From assembly GCA_003354005.1 (NCBI GenBank), contig PIWD01000007.1:1-45482 (forward strand): DNA of 45,482 bases. The letters run 5' to 3'. The notes beneath the pieces were generated by a model. The model was not told where the DNA came from, made no database searches, and saw nothing but the letters and a program-made list of their open reading frames with translations. The stretch comes from Gammaproteobacteria bacterium (GTDB taxonomy: Bacteria > Pseudomonadota > Gammaproteobacteria > PIWD01). Each line of letters begins with the position of its first letter. The stretch's first letter is position 1. Shown here piece by piece: positions 6,562 through 14,261 of this stretch. Made by a program: the position numbers and the translations under genes.

Positions 6562-8517
6562 ATGTCACATCACGAACATACATTTAAACAGTTGGCGCAC
6601 GGTGTTGTTGAAATATTGCCAGAAGGTGTCTTAGTATCTCTGCTAGCAGAACAGCGACCATTACGGATTAAAGCTGGGTTTGATCCGACTGCCCCTAATT
6701 TACATCTTGGACATACCATACTATTCAATAAACTACGAACCTTCCAAGACTTAGGCCACGATATTTTGTTAGTAATCGGCGATTTCACAGCTATGATTGG
6801 CGACCCAACTGGAAAAAACAGAACACGCCCCCAATTAAGTAGAGACCAAGTATTGGCACATACTAATACGTATGCTGAACAAGCCTTTAAGATACTTGAT
6901 CAAAAAAAAACACAGCTCCTATTTAATTCAAGCTGGATGGATCAATTTCACATTAATGATCTCATTAAACTAGCTTCCAAGCAGACGGTTGCACGCATGC
7001 TGGAACGTGAAGATTTTAGCCTTCGCTACAAAAACAATCAGCCTATTGCAATTCATGAATTCCTCTACCCATTGATACAGGGCTACGATTCAGTCGTATT
7101 AAAGGCGGACTTTGAACTTGGCGGTACCGATCAACGCTTTAATTTGCTGATGGGACGCGAGATACAAAAGCACTATTGTCAAGCATCACAGGCGATTATG
7201 ATCTTACCCTTGCTGACGGGAACGGATGGCATAAAAAAAATGTCGAAGTCACACGGGAATACAATTGACATCACAGAAACGCCCGAAGAAATGTTTGGGC
7301 AACTGATGTCTATTTCTGATGTCCTAATGTGGGAATATATCGAACTATTAAGCTTTCAACCCATAGAGGAACAAAAGCGTTGGCGCAAAGAAGTTGATGC
7401 AGGTGCCAATCCGCGTGATGTTAAAGTTAAATTGGCATTAGAAATCGTAGAACGTTTCCACAATGCTGACTCAGCTAAACATGCCCACCAAGCTTTTGTT
7501 GCTCGCTTTAAACGCCATCAACTCCCCAAAGACCTGCCAATAAAAGATATTAGCATTGATACACCTAATATTTTATTAACCCAACTACTCAAACGAGTAG
7601 GCTTGGTGGCTAGCACATCTGAGGCAATTCGCTTAATTCGACAAGGTGGTGTAAAAATTAATGAGGAAAAAATTACTGACCCAACCTTACTCATGTTGAG
7701 GGGGTGCACACATATTATCTACCAGGTAGGTAAGCGACACATTGTAAATGTGGAGATTGCAGTGGAGAGAGGGCACGAAGAAGCTGCCCAGCAGGGGGAT
7801 GCCCTGGCACAAACCAACCTGGGGTTTATGTATGCCAAAGGGCGAGGCGTGGAACAAGACTACACAAAGGCGGTGAGCTGGTACAGAAAAGCTGCCCAGC
7901 AGGGGGATGCCCTGGCACAAGCTAACCTGGGTCTTATGTATGTCCAAGGGCAAGGCGTGGAACAAGATGACGAAGAGGCGGTGAGCTGGTATAGAAAAGC
8001 TGCCGAGCAGGGGGATGCCCTGGCACAAACCAACCTGGGTCTTATGTATGCCCAAGGGCGAGGCGTGGAACAAGACTACACAAAGGCGGTGAGCTGGTAC
8101 AAAGAAGCTGCCGAGCAGGGGGATGCCCTGGCACAAACCAACCTGGGGTTTATGTATGCCAAAGGGCGAGGTGTGGAACAAGATGACGAAGAGGCGGTGA
8201 GCTGGTACAGAAAAGCTGCTGAGCAGGGGGATGCCCTGGCACAACACAACCTGGGCTTTAGTTATGAAAAAGGGCAAGGTGTGGAACAAGACGATAAAGA
8301 GGCGGTGAGTTGGTACAGAAAAGCTACCGAGCAGGGGAATGCCCTGGCACAAAACGGCCTGGGGACAATGTATGCTGAAGGGCGAGGCGTAGAACAAGAT
8401 GACAAAGAGGCGGCAAGCTGGTTTGAAAAAGCCGCCAAGCAGGGGTTTGCTCTAGCACGAATCAACCTGGACAGATTGCACAGAAAAGTTGCCGAGCAGG
8501 GGGATGCCGAAGTATAA
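6562..8517 (+). CDS. tyrS: Tyrosyl-tRNA synthetase fused to C-terminal Sel1-like repeats
   Basis: Residues 1-400 are a complete class I tyrosyl-tRNA synthetase that charges tRNA-Tyr. They include the HIGH-type motif HLGH ([14 protein letters not shown]), the TyrS2-type segment [14 protein letters not shown], the KMSKS loop ([10 protein letters not shown]) and a C-terminal S4 RNA-binding domain (LLKRVGLV...[10 protein letters not shown]) ending HIVNVEI. Instead of stopping, as ~400-residue TyrRS proteins do, the frame runs on into six full 36-residue Sel1 units and a partial seventh, giving 651 residues. ATG at 6562 is chosen because ggaagg lies upstream and MSHHEHTFK is a normal N-terminus; an upstream ATG at 6499 would add 21 unrelated residues. 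The Sel1 part is visibly more G+C rich than the synthetase. No second tyrS is present in the window. Confidence 0.9.
   Translation: MSHHEHTFKQLAHGVVEILPEGVLVSLLAEQRPLRIKAGFDPTAPNLHLGHTILFNKLRTFQDLGHDILLVIGDFTAMIGDPTGKNRTRPQLSRDQVLAHTNTYAEQAFKILDQKKTQLLFNSSWMDQFHINDLIKLASKQTVARMLEREDFSLRYKNNQPIAIHEFLYPLIQGYDSVVLKADFELGGTDQRFNLLMGREIQKHYCQASQAIMILPLLTGTDGIKKMSKSHGNTIDITETPEEMFGQLMSISDVLMWEYIELLSFQPIEEQKRWRKEVDAGANPRDVKVKLALEIVERFHNADSAKHAHQAFVARFKRHQLPKDLPIKDISIDTPNILLTQLLKRVGLVASTSEAIRLIRQGGVKINEEKITDPTLLMLRGCTHIIYQVGKRHIVNVEIAVERGHEEAAQQGDALAQTNLGFMYAKGRGVEQDYTKAVSWYRKAAQQGDALAQANLGLMYVQGQGVEQDDEEAVSWYRKAAEQGDALAQTNLGLMYAQGRGVEQDYTKAVSWYKEAAEQGDALAQTNLGFMYAKGRGVEQDDEEAVSWYRKAAEQGDALAQHNLGFSYEKGQGVEQDDKEAVSWYRKATEQGNALAQNGLGTMYAEGRGVEQDDKEAASWFEKAAKQGFALARINLDRLHRKVAEQGDAEV
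7783..8430 (+). repeat. Six tandem 108-bp Sel1-coding repeats
   Basis: Units begin at 7783, 7891, 7999, 8107, 8215 and 8323 (period exactly 108 bp), with a degenerate partial unit from 8431 to the stop. Each encodes A-A-x-Q-G-D-A-L-A-Q-x-N-L-G then x-M-Y-x-x-G-x-G-V-E-Q-D and AVSWYRK. The nucleotide copies are nearly identical, so the array can expand or contract by recombination without loss of frame. The perfect period also creates a long false reading frame on the opposite strand. Confidence 0.9.
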
Positions 8518-8565
8518 GACGGGCTGTATGAAGAAATTGGGTTGTGTTAGCGCGAGAGCACTTGC

Positions 8566-8618
8566 TTTTTTAATACGTTTAATGTTATGCTGCGCTCGGA
8601 GGAGTGCGTTGATGTCTA
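8566..8618 (+). repeat. Duplicated leader, copy 1
   Basis: The segment TTTTTTAATACGTTT-ATGTTATGCTGCGC, an SD-like GGAGG, and GTGCGTTGATGTCTATT recur with few changes at 9609-9662. Both copies immediately precede a paralogous gene, so promoter, ribosome-binding site and N-terminus were duplicated together. Confidence 0.7.
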
Positions 8619-9463
8619 TTGAACTCTACATAACAGATATGATAGAATGGGAGTCTTCTGGCTTGGCAGGAAGAGTGCTCAGGACTTCTTTATCTGAAAA
8701 ATTTTTAGATACCTTTTTCACTCTAGGTGGATATTTCACTTTAATAAATGGATTGGATATCAGGTTAGGTCTTGTTGATTTTATTTTGGGTGTGCCATTT
8801 TATATTATTATTGTATTTATTAATGCATCTATTATTGCTGATAGAGGGCAGATATCATCTCCTATATTATTTATATCATTCCTTTTACTGCCGATTGTGG
8901 TTCTATTCCCGGGTATCGCAGTGATTACTAAATGTGTCTCTTGGATTTTATCTTTTTGTATCACGTTAGCATTATTTCCCTTTATTTGGCTCTTTATCCA
9001 CTTGCCTGCATCATGTATAGCTCCTAAACACAAAAGTAATATTTACAGTATAGTTGGTGTAGATAGTTCAAAAAAAACATTCGGAGAATTTTTAAAAGAC
9101 CTTGGGGTAACTCTTGGTCATATTGATAGAAAAGGTACTGCTAAAATAGAAGGATATTTAGGTACTTCTTACTGTGACCCCGTTTTAGTTATCATATCTA
9201 AAGATAATATGGAGTTGTTTAGATCTAATACCTTAACTTTTGCTCAGTTGAATGGTCTTTGCAAGCTAGGGGTGACCAAAAAAGTTGATTGGTTTAAATA
9301 TATTTGTATGATGCCAAAATCCGAGCGAGTGCAAATAATAGACTTTATGTTTACTAAAGCTGGTGTGGGGAAGGGCAAGGCTATTGATTCTGAAGAGCTT
9401 AGAGAGGTTACTAAAGACTTGCCACGAGACATTAGTGGTGTTATAAACCATTTTACATTTTGA
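8612..9463 (+). CDS. Membrane protein of unknown function, paralogue A
   Basis: I do not recognise this 283-residue protein. The N-terminal ~45 residues (MSIELYITDMIEWESSGLAG, then RVLRTSLSEKFLDTFFTL) are nearly identical to those of the damaged gene 190 bp downstream. A hydrophobic middle with three or four membrane segments follows (for example GVPFYIIIVFINASII, ILFISFLLLPIVVLFPG and ILSFCITLALFPFIWLFIHL). The C-terminal ~130 residues are soluble (LCKLGVTKKVDWF...QIIDFMFTKAG). ATG at 8612 is chosen because cggaggag sits 8-15 bases upstream and the downstream copy has the same start context. Its position just before icmV-dotA makes a secretion-linked or effector role conceivable; that is inference only. 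Confidence 0.7.
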   Translation: MSIELYITDMIEWESSGLAGRVLRTSLSEKFLDTFFTLGGYFTLINGLDIRLGLVDFILGVPFYIIIVFINASIIADRGQISSPILFISFLLLPIVVLFPGIAVITKCVSWILSFCITLALFPFIWLFIHLPASCIAPKHKSNIYSIVGVDSSKKTFGEFLKDLGVTLGHIDRKGTAKIEGYLGTSYCDPVLVIISKDNMELFRSNTLTFAQLNGLCKLGVTKKVDWFKYICMMPKSERVQIIDFMFTKAGVGKGKAIDSEELREVTKDLPRDISGVINHFTF

Positions 9464-9608
9464 AGGTGGCCTATTATGATACGAGGTACAGAAATAATTA
9501 AGTAGGCATATCTCTTTTCAAATGCCCAGCCCTAATGGATAAATCCAAGGGGCTTTAAGGGTAAGCATTTCTCTGCTGATAAATGCGAATCTGAATAAAT
9601 CCCTTTTG

Positions 9609-9662
9609 ACTTTTAATACGTTTTATGTTATGCTGCGCCTGGAGGTGTGCGTTGATGTCTAT
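9609..9662 (+). repeat. Duplicated leader, copy 2
   Basis: This is the second copy of the leader described at 8566-8618. GGAGG at 9641-9645 is 9 bases from the ATG at 9655. The surrounding 9464-9654 gap holds nothing else recognisable. Confidence 0.7.
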
Positions 9663-10595
9663 TAAACTCTACATAACAGATATGATAAAACGGGAGTCTT
9701 CTGGCTTGGCAGGAAGAGTGCTCAGGACTTCTTTATCTGAAAAATTTTTAGATACCTTTTACACTCTAGCAGGCATCTATGGGGATAGGGGTAGGGATAG
9801 GGATAGGGATTCTCATGGTCTTGTTAGTCTTATTTTGTGTTTGCCAATTTTTTATTGGTTTTTAGATAAGGCAGGTAGTGGGGTATTGTATGGTTTAGTT
9901 TTATATGCTACCGAGCTACTTCGACTTGTCTCTCTGGTTTTATCTTTTTGCATCACGCTAGCTTTATCTCCCTTTATTTTGCTCTTTATCCACTTGCCTG
10001 TATGTATAGCTTCTAAACATAGAAGGAACATTCGCAGTATAAAAAGATATTGTGGTGATTATAGTGAATCGTTTGGAGAATATTTAATGTACACCTTTAA
10101 GCACATAAGTAAGGCTGAGGTGTATGTATGTATAATGAAAATAAAAATCTATTGGAGATTTGTGAAAAGATTCCTGCATATAGTAATGTTTTTTCTCACT
10201 TTGACTCTCATATATACTTGTTAGCTGTACGACGTTACGTTGGATCTGTATTTCCAAAAGAAGATAATTTGAGGTTGCGGCATTGGATAGAACTGATAGT
10301 GAATAGTATGTCCAATGACTGCTGTAATGTGGGAGAGGGAGATATATTTTTAATAAATTTTTCAACTTTAACTGAGGATCAGAGGAGTGGTCTTTTCAAG
10401 CTAGGGATAACCACACACGCATATTATTATGGTAAAGAAAGGCAAAAGCAAATAATAGACTTTATGATTAATAATATGGATGGTGATGGCAGGTTTTTTA
10501 ACGATCCTGGAGGTCGTTGTATTCCACAAGAGGTTAGTAATCTTATAAGTAATTATGGTGCGCTAATACGATCACAACCAGAAATTGGGCTTTAG
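9655..10595 (+). pseudogene. Membrane protein paralogue B, frameshifted
   Basis: The first part (9655 to about 10120) matches paralogue A: MSIKLYITDMIKRESSGLAG, the membrane segments, then SFGEYLMYTFKHISKAEV. The C-terminal homology (SGLFKLGITTHAYYYGKERQKQIIDFMINN) continues in a different frame, from about 10128 to the stop at 10595. The switch lies in the short tandem repeat TGTATGTATGTATA (10121-10134). One extra 4-base unit would restore the frame, so this could be a recent break or a contingency switch. A run of GGGATA-like hexamers (9781-9810, encoding Asp-Arg repeats) is absent from paralogue A. If the frame is not restored, translation from ATG 9655 stops at 10224. Confidence 0.65.
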
Positions 10596-10724
10596 TCTTT
10601 TTGTTGGCAACTAATTTCTTCGGTTTATAATAGAAATTTGATTGGCTAATATGGTACAGATGACAGTTACGCTTTATGCTAAGGCTGTAGTTTCTATGCA
10701 AATGTTCAGTTTATTTCCTTTCTT

Positions 10725-10873
10725 TCAGTTACCCCTCCTGGCTTTTTTTCGATGACATCCCGTTAGAGCATCATTTTTAATGCTGGTGTTGGCAAGCTCC
10801 CTTTTCAGTCGTTTATTCTCTCTTTCAACATTTTCACAATCTTTGCTTCACTTAATTTTGATTTTTTCATCAT
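10725..10873 (-). pseudogene. IS3-family transposase OrfA remnant
   Basis: On the minus strand MKKSKLSEAKIVKMLKER is followed, after a frame slip, by NKRLKRELANTSIKNDALTG and a stop. These are the first residues (helix-turn-helix) and the last residues (leucine-zipper ENxRLKrelA..) of IS3-family OrfA joined by an internal deletion. About 150 bp remain of a ~300 bp gene. OrfB and terminal repeats are not seen. The remainder of the 10596-10945 gap is unassigned. Confidence 0.6.
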
Positions 10874-10945
10874 TTCTCCTATTGGGTCAAAATATGATCA
10901 GAACATCCAATTATAACTGTCCTATTATAGAGTGTGGCTAGCCAG

Positions 10946-10974
10946 TGGATAATAGTCATCATTGTTCGTATAAT
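10946..10974 (+). promoter_or_regulatory. Predicted promoter of icmV-dotA with a 21-bp-period direct repeat
   Basis: TGGATA at 10946-10951 and TATAAT at 10969-10974 have 17-bp spacing. Overlapping them is a direct repeat ataatagtcatcatt (10949-10963) / ataatagttatcatt (10970-10984), 14 of 15 bases identical and offset by 21 bp, two helical turns. That spacing suits a dimeric response regulator. The start would lie near 10981. Confidence 0.5.
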
Positions 10975-11006
10975 AGTTATCATTTGGTACTATGGGTTAT
11001 TGTATT

Positions 11007-11468
11007 ATGGGAACGAAACGAGGCTTTGGTAAATACGTTGTCCGCACTTTCAATGTTTCTGCATGGATCGGTTTAGATAGTTTGCGTTTATCAGCGCGCA
11101 ATATTAAGCGAATGAGTAAGCAGTTATTGACGCACACACCATCTGAACACAAAGAGACTTATCAACAAGCTATTGAACGTTTAAAATTAAATGCCGAAAA
11201 TCAAAAGACTCGTAAAGCATCGTTTTTACGTATGAGCATTATTTATACATCAATGGCAGGCACAATGCTTGGTTATGCGCTTTTTTTGACGATGTCACAT
11301 CACTTGTTGGCGGCAATCATGAGTTATGTGCTGACTTTTCTATTACTGAGTTTTGCTTTTAGGGAGCATTTTTGGTACACGCAAATGCGCGAAAGGAGGC
11401 TTGGAATGACATTGCGTGATTGGGCTAAGGCTGTTTTTAAATACTGTTCACGGAAGAAGAGCACATGA
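11007..11468 (+). CDS. icmV: Dot/Icm type IVB secretion protein IcmV
   Basis: IcmV is a small inner-membrane protein of the Dot/Icm secretion system, always found just before dotA in Legionella and Coxiella. The product of about 153 residues has a basic N-terminal region (SAWIGLDSLRLSARNIKRMSK), two close membrane helices (SIIYTSMAGTMLGYALFLTM and LLAAIMSYVLTFLLLSFAF) and the family-like ending FREHFWYTQMRERRLGMTLRDW. The length, layout and position before dotA support the call. ATG at 11007 is preferred because the predicted transcript starts near 10981; ATG at 10992 would add five residues. The stop overlaps the dotA start by 4 bp (ATGA), implying coupled translation. Confidence 0.85.
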   Translation: MGTKRGFGKYVVRTFNVSAWIGLDSLRLSARNIKRMSKQLLTHTPSEHKETYQQAIERLKLNAENQKTRKASFLRMSIIYTSMAGTMLGYALFLTMSHHLLAAIMSYVLTFLLLSFAFREHFWYTQMRERRLGMTLRDWAKAVFKYCSRKKST

Positions 11469-14212
11469 GACGTTTGTTAGTTTTAATATTAATGCTTATC
11501 CCTCAATGGGCTTGGGCTGAAGATGGTATTGATACACTGATATCAAAAGAATTATTTACACCTAGTCTGAATGATGCATCAATTGGCTACTTGAATCGTT
11601 TATTTGGGGAAGTTGGGGGATTGCTGGTTTCGGATGGAAACATTCTATCTACACATAGTTTAATGGGGGAATTATTTCGTATTTTTAATTCTGGTATTCT
11701 GATGCTAGCTGGTATCGTTATGGGGTACACAGTTATTATCACCTCACTTGGGATGTCTCAGCAAGGTGAAATGATGATGGGGCGTGGCAAGAAAGCATCA
11801 GCCGCTGTCGCGCTGCGTGTATCGTTAGGTATTGCGATGTTGGTGCCCAAGTTTAGCGGTTATTCAGGTATCCAGCTTGTTGTGATGTGGGTTGTCATAC
11901 AGAGTGTCGGGTTTGCTGATAGTCTGTGGAGTGCTGCACTGGATTTTTATAAAGAAGGTGGGGGAACTTATTTAGAAAATCAGGCTGGTAGTGATCTTGC
12001 TAATTTTAAAACAGTTATGGGGACAACAAGTACAGCAGTGAGTGACATGAAAGGAATTAGTATGATCTTTTCTTCATTGGTGTGTATGCATTATCACGAA
12101 AAAACTATGAATATAGCAAAGCAAGAAGCTGAAAAGAACTCAAAGCAGAGTTCGTTTGCGCAAGGGGAGGGTACTCCACCTTTCGATAAGCCAAATAATT
12201 TACTTCTTGGTGGCTCTGGTCAAAGCAAGCAATTGAATGTAGAGTGGGGTGGGAGCGATGATAGTTGGGTTGTGCGTTTCCCAAGTGGTCGTGGAAACAA
12301 TAGTGGAAAAATAAAGGGGAATGGCTGCGGTCAGTATAATTATCCTAGCAGCATTCTTAATGAAGTAGATTCAACACAAGTGGCAGAAGATAAATTTACC
12401 ATGGGTAGAGCTGTTCATTATGTTGTTGGGCTTTTAGATCAGGTTGCCAGTGATTTTGTAAATCAATATAGTGCAACAAAATATCCGACGGTGCCCAATA
12501 ATTTAATTAGTAGTGATATTTCTGAAGTCTCAAATCCAGTAACGCTCATCAGGCAACTTTGGGTTTTTATGAATGGTTCGGCCGACCAAGAAGCCCACCC
12601 CAATGTAACTGAATTGGTGCGGTATTTACGACAGGCTGTTGATGGCTATTTAACGTATACGTTTTCATTGCGTTTGAATAATCAAAATAGTGCAAGTCAG
12701 GGTTTTATTGATTTACTTGATGAGGCAGATCGAGGTGGATGGATATTAGCAGGTCGTTATGTTAGAAAACTTTCAGCGAAAAAGGTGGAGTACCAGCTTA
12801 ATCCTATGGGGGATTATATGATACTGGCTGATTCAGATCTAGATAGCCCCACAAGTCAATCTGGAAATCTTCCTAATGATAAGAAGATACGAAGTGCCTA
12901 TAAGGAATTAATTGAACTAATTCCAGGCTATGGTATGTTTACCAATCAATTGGCAGGGATGCGCAAGGTATTGAGTGATCAGTCCACAAATAGGCGAGGT
13001 TCGCTTAAAAAGAGTATCGAGTCTTACTATAGTGCTGCCAAAAAAGAGGGTAAAAAGCGTGGCAACATGTCAGGGTTTTCAAAAAAAATGATGAAATGGA
13101 TTCAGGGTGTCGGCAATCCTATTAATGACGATATTATGGACATGTTAAAAAAATCTTATACGGCTTGGGTTGATGGTGTATTAGATTCGCAAGATGCTTC
13201 TAAATATGACCCTTTTTCACGGCTCGCCTACCTTGGAACCTCACTTATGGGGGTAACAATCAAATTTTGGCAAAAAGTTCCCTTGCATCTCTATTCGACT
13301 TTGATTGATACGGCAATGGCTATGGCTGGTATTAATGCAGGGCTTAGTCTTGTTGCAGGTATTGCATACGGCTCTGGTTCAAATGCAGGGTACGCGATTT
13401 CTGCTTTGATCTATGCCATTATTTCTTTTACGCAGGTTATTTTTCAAATTATTGTAGTGACATTGTGCTGGTATTTACCTTTGGGCATTGCGATATCAAC
13501 ACCACTGTTTGTATTGGGGGTTACACTTGGCATTTATGTGCCACTCATGCCATTTTTGCTCTTTTTATTTGGTGCGATTGGTTGGTTCATTGCAGTCATC
13601 GAGGCTATGGTTGCCTCTCCCTTGGTTGCATTGGGGGTAACACACCCAGAGGGGCATGATCTTTTAGGTAAGGCCGAGCAAGCAGTTATGCTATTGCTTG
13701 GTGTGTTTCTACGAGCTCCTTGTATGATTATTGGTTTGCTGTCAGCCATTTTATTATCTTCCATTGTTCTAAACCTTTTTGACAGCATGTTTTTACAGAT
13801 TTTAGGAGATAGCTTTACCAGTTGGGAGAGCATTATAAGTGGAGGCTATAAGAATACACAGATCTTTGTTGCCATTATTGGAATGATGATAGTTTATACA
13901 TTTTCGCTTGTTTCTGCGCTTACGGTTGTTTTTTCACTCATTTATGAAGTTGCTAACCGGATTCTACGTTGGTTGGGTATGCAAGCTGAACAGTCTGCTG
14001 AAAAACAACAGTTGGATGAAATTAAAGGTGGTGTATCCAGTCAGGCACAAGCAGGTGGACAAGGTGCTGGTGGTGTGGCCAGTGGTGTGCAGCATGGAGG
14101 TCTTGCTCCAGGAGGAGCAGGTCGCTACCGTATGGGCAGCTTTAAAGGTAGCAAAGGGGGGTCAGCAAGACGCGGTAGCGGTGGTGGCGGTGGTGATGCA
14201 AAAGAAGAGTGA
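11465..14212 (+). CDS. dotA: DotA-like type IVB secretion membrane protein, copy 1
   Basis: DotA is a polytopic inner-membrane protein (TraY-related) needed for effector secretion. This 915-residue copy has a cleavable signal peptide (MRRLLVLILMLIPQWAWA), two N-terminal membrane segments, a large periplasmic region with a QLNPMGDYMILA segment, and a C-terminal cluster of membrane helices. That cluster carries the strongly conserved block LGIYVPLMPFLLFLFGAIGW, then VTHPEGHDLLGKAEQAVMLL, shared with both following genes. It ends in a Gly/Ser/Ala-rich low-complexity tail (GRYRMGSFKGSKGGS). It is coupled to icmV by ATGA overlap. As the copy directly after icmV it is the positional orthologue of Legionella dotA. 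Confidence 0.9.
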   Translation: MRRLLVLILMLIPQWAWAEDGIDTLISKELFTPSLNDASIGYLNRLFGEVGGLLVSDGNILSTHSLMGELFRIFNSGILMLAGIVMGYTVIITSLGMSQQGEMMMGRGKKASAAVALRVSLGIAMLVPKFSGYSGIQLVVMWVVIQSVGFADSLWSAALDFYKEGGGTYLENQAGSDLANFKTVMGTTSTAVSDMKGISMIFSSLVCMHYHEKTMNIAKQEAEKNSKQSSFAQGEGTPPFDKPNNLLLGGSGQSKQLNVEWGGSDDSWVVRFPSGRGNNSGKIKGNGCGQYNYPSSILNEVDSTQVAEDKFTMGRAVHYVVGLLDQVASDFVNQYSATKYPTVPNNLISSDISEVSNPVTLIRQLWVFMNGSADQEAHPNVTELVRYLRQAVDGYLTYTFSLRLNNQNSASQGFIDLLDEADRGGWILAGRYVRKLSAKKVEYQLNPMGDYMILADSDLDSPTSQSGNLPNDKKIRSAYKELIELIPGYGMFTNQLAGMRKVLSDQSTNRRGSLKKSIESYYSAAKKEGKKRGNMSGFSKKMMKWIQGVGNPINDDIMDMLKKSYTAWVDGVLDSQDASKYDPFSRLAYLGTSLMGVTIKFWQKVPLHLYSTLIDTAMAMAGINAGLSLVAGIAYGSGSNAGYAISALIYAIISFTQVIFQIIVVTLCWYLPLGIAISTPLFVLGVTLGIYVPLMPFLLFLFGAIGWFIAVIEAMVASPLVALGVTHPEGHDLLGKAEQAVMLLLGVFLRAPCMIIGLLSAILLSSIVLNLFDSMFLQILGDSFTSWESIISGGYKNTQIFVAIIGMMIVYTFSLVSALTVVFSLIYEVANRILRWLGMQAEQSAEKQQLDEIKGGVSSQAQAGGQGAGGVASGVQHGGLAPGGAGRYRMGSFKGSKGGSARRGSGGGGGDAKEE

Positions 14213-14261
14213 ATGCCTAGCATGCCATACTGACAGTTATTGTGGGATTTATTGGGCTAGC

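Noticed and set aside
7687-8397. 236-codon frame on the minus strand opposite the Sel1 array
   Set aside because: It is created by the exact 108-bp period of the plus-strand repeats and has no RBS or family resemblance.
7783-8430. CRISPR-like regular repeats
   Set aside because: Units are contiguous 108-bp coding repeats with no unique spacers; they encode Sel1 motifs.
13908-14261. Upstream extension of dotA copy 2
   Set aside because: The frame is open but lies inside dotA copy 1, and the family N-terminus with signal peptide begins at 14262.
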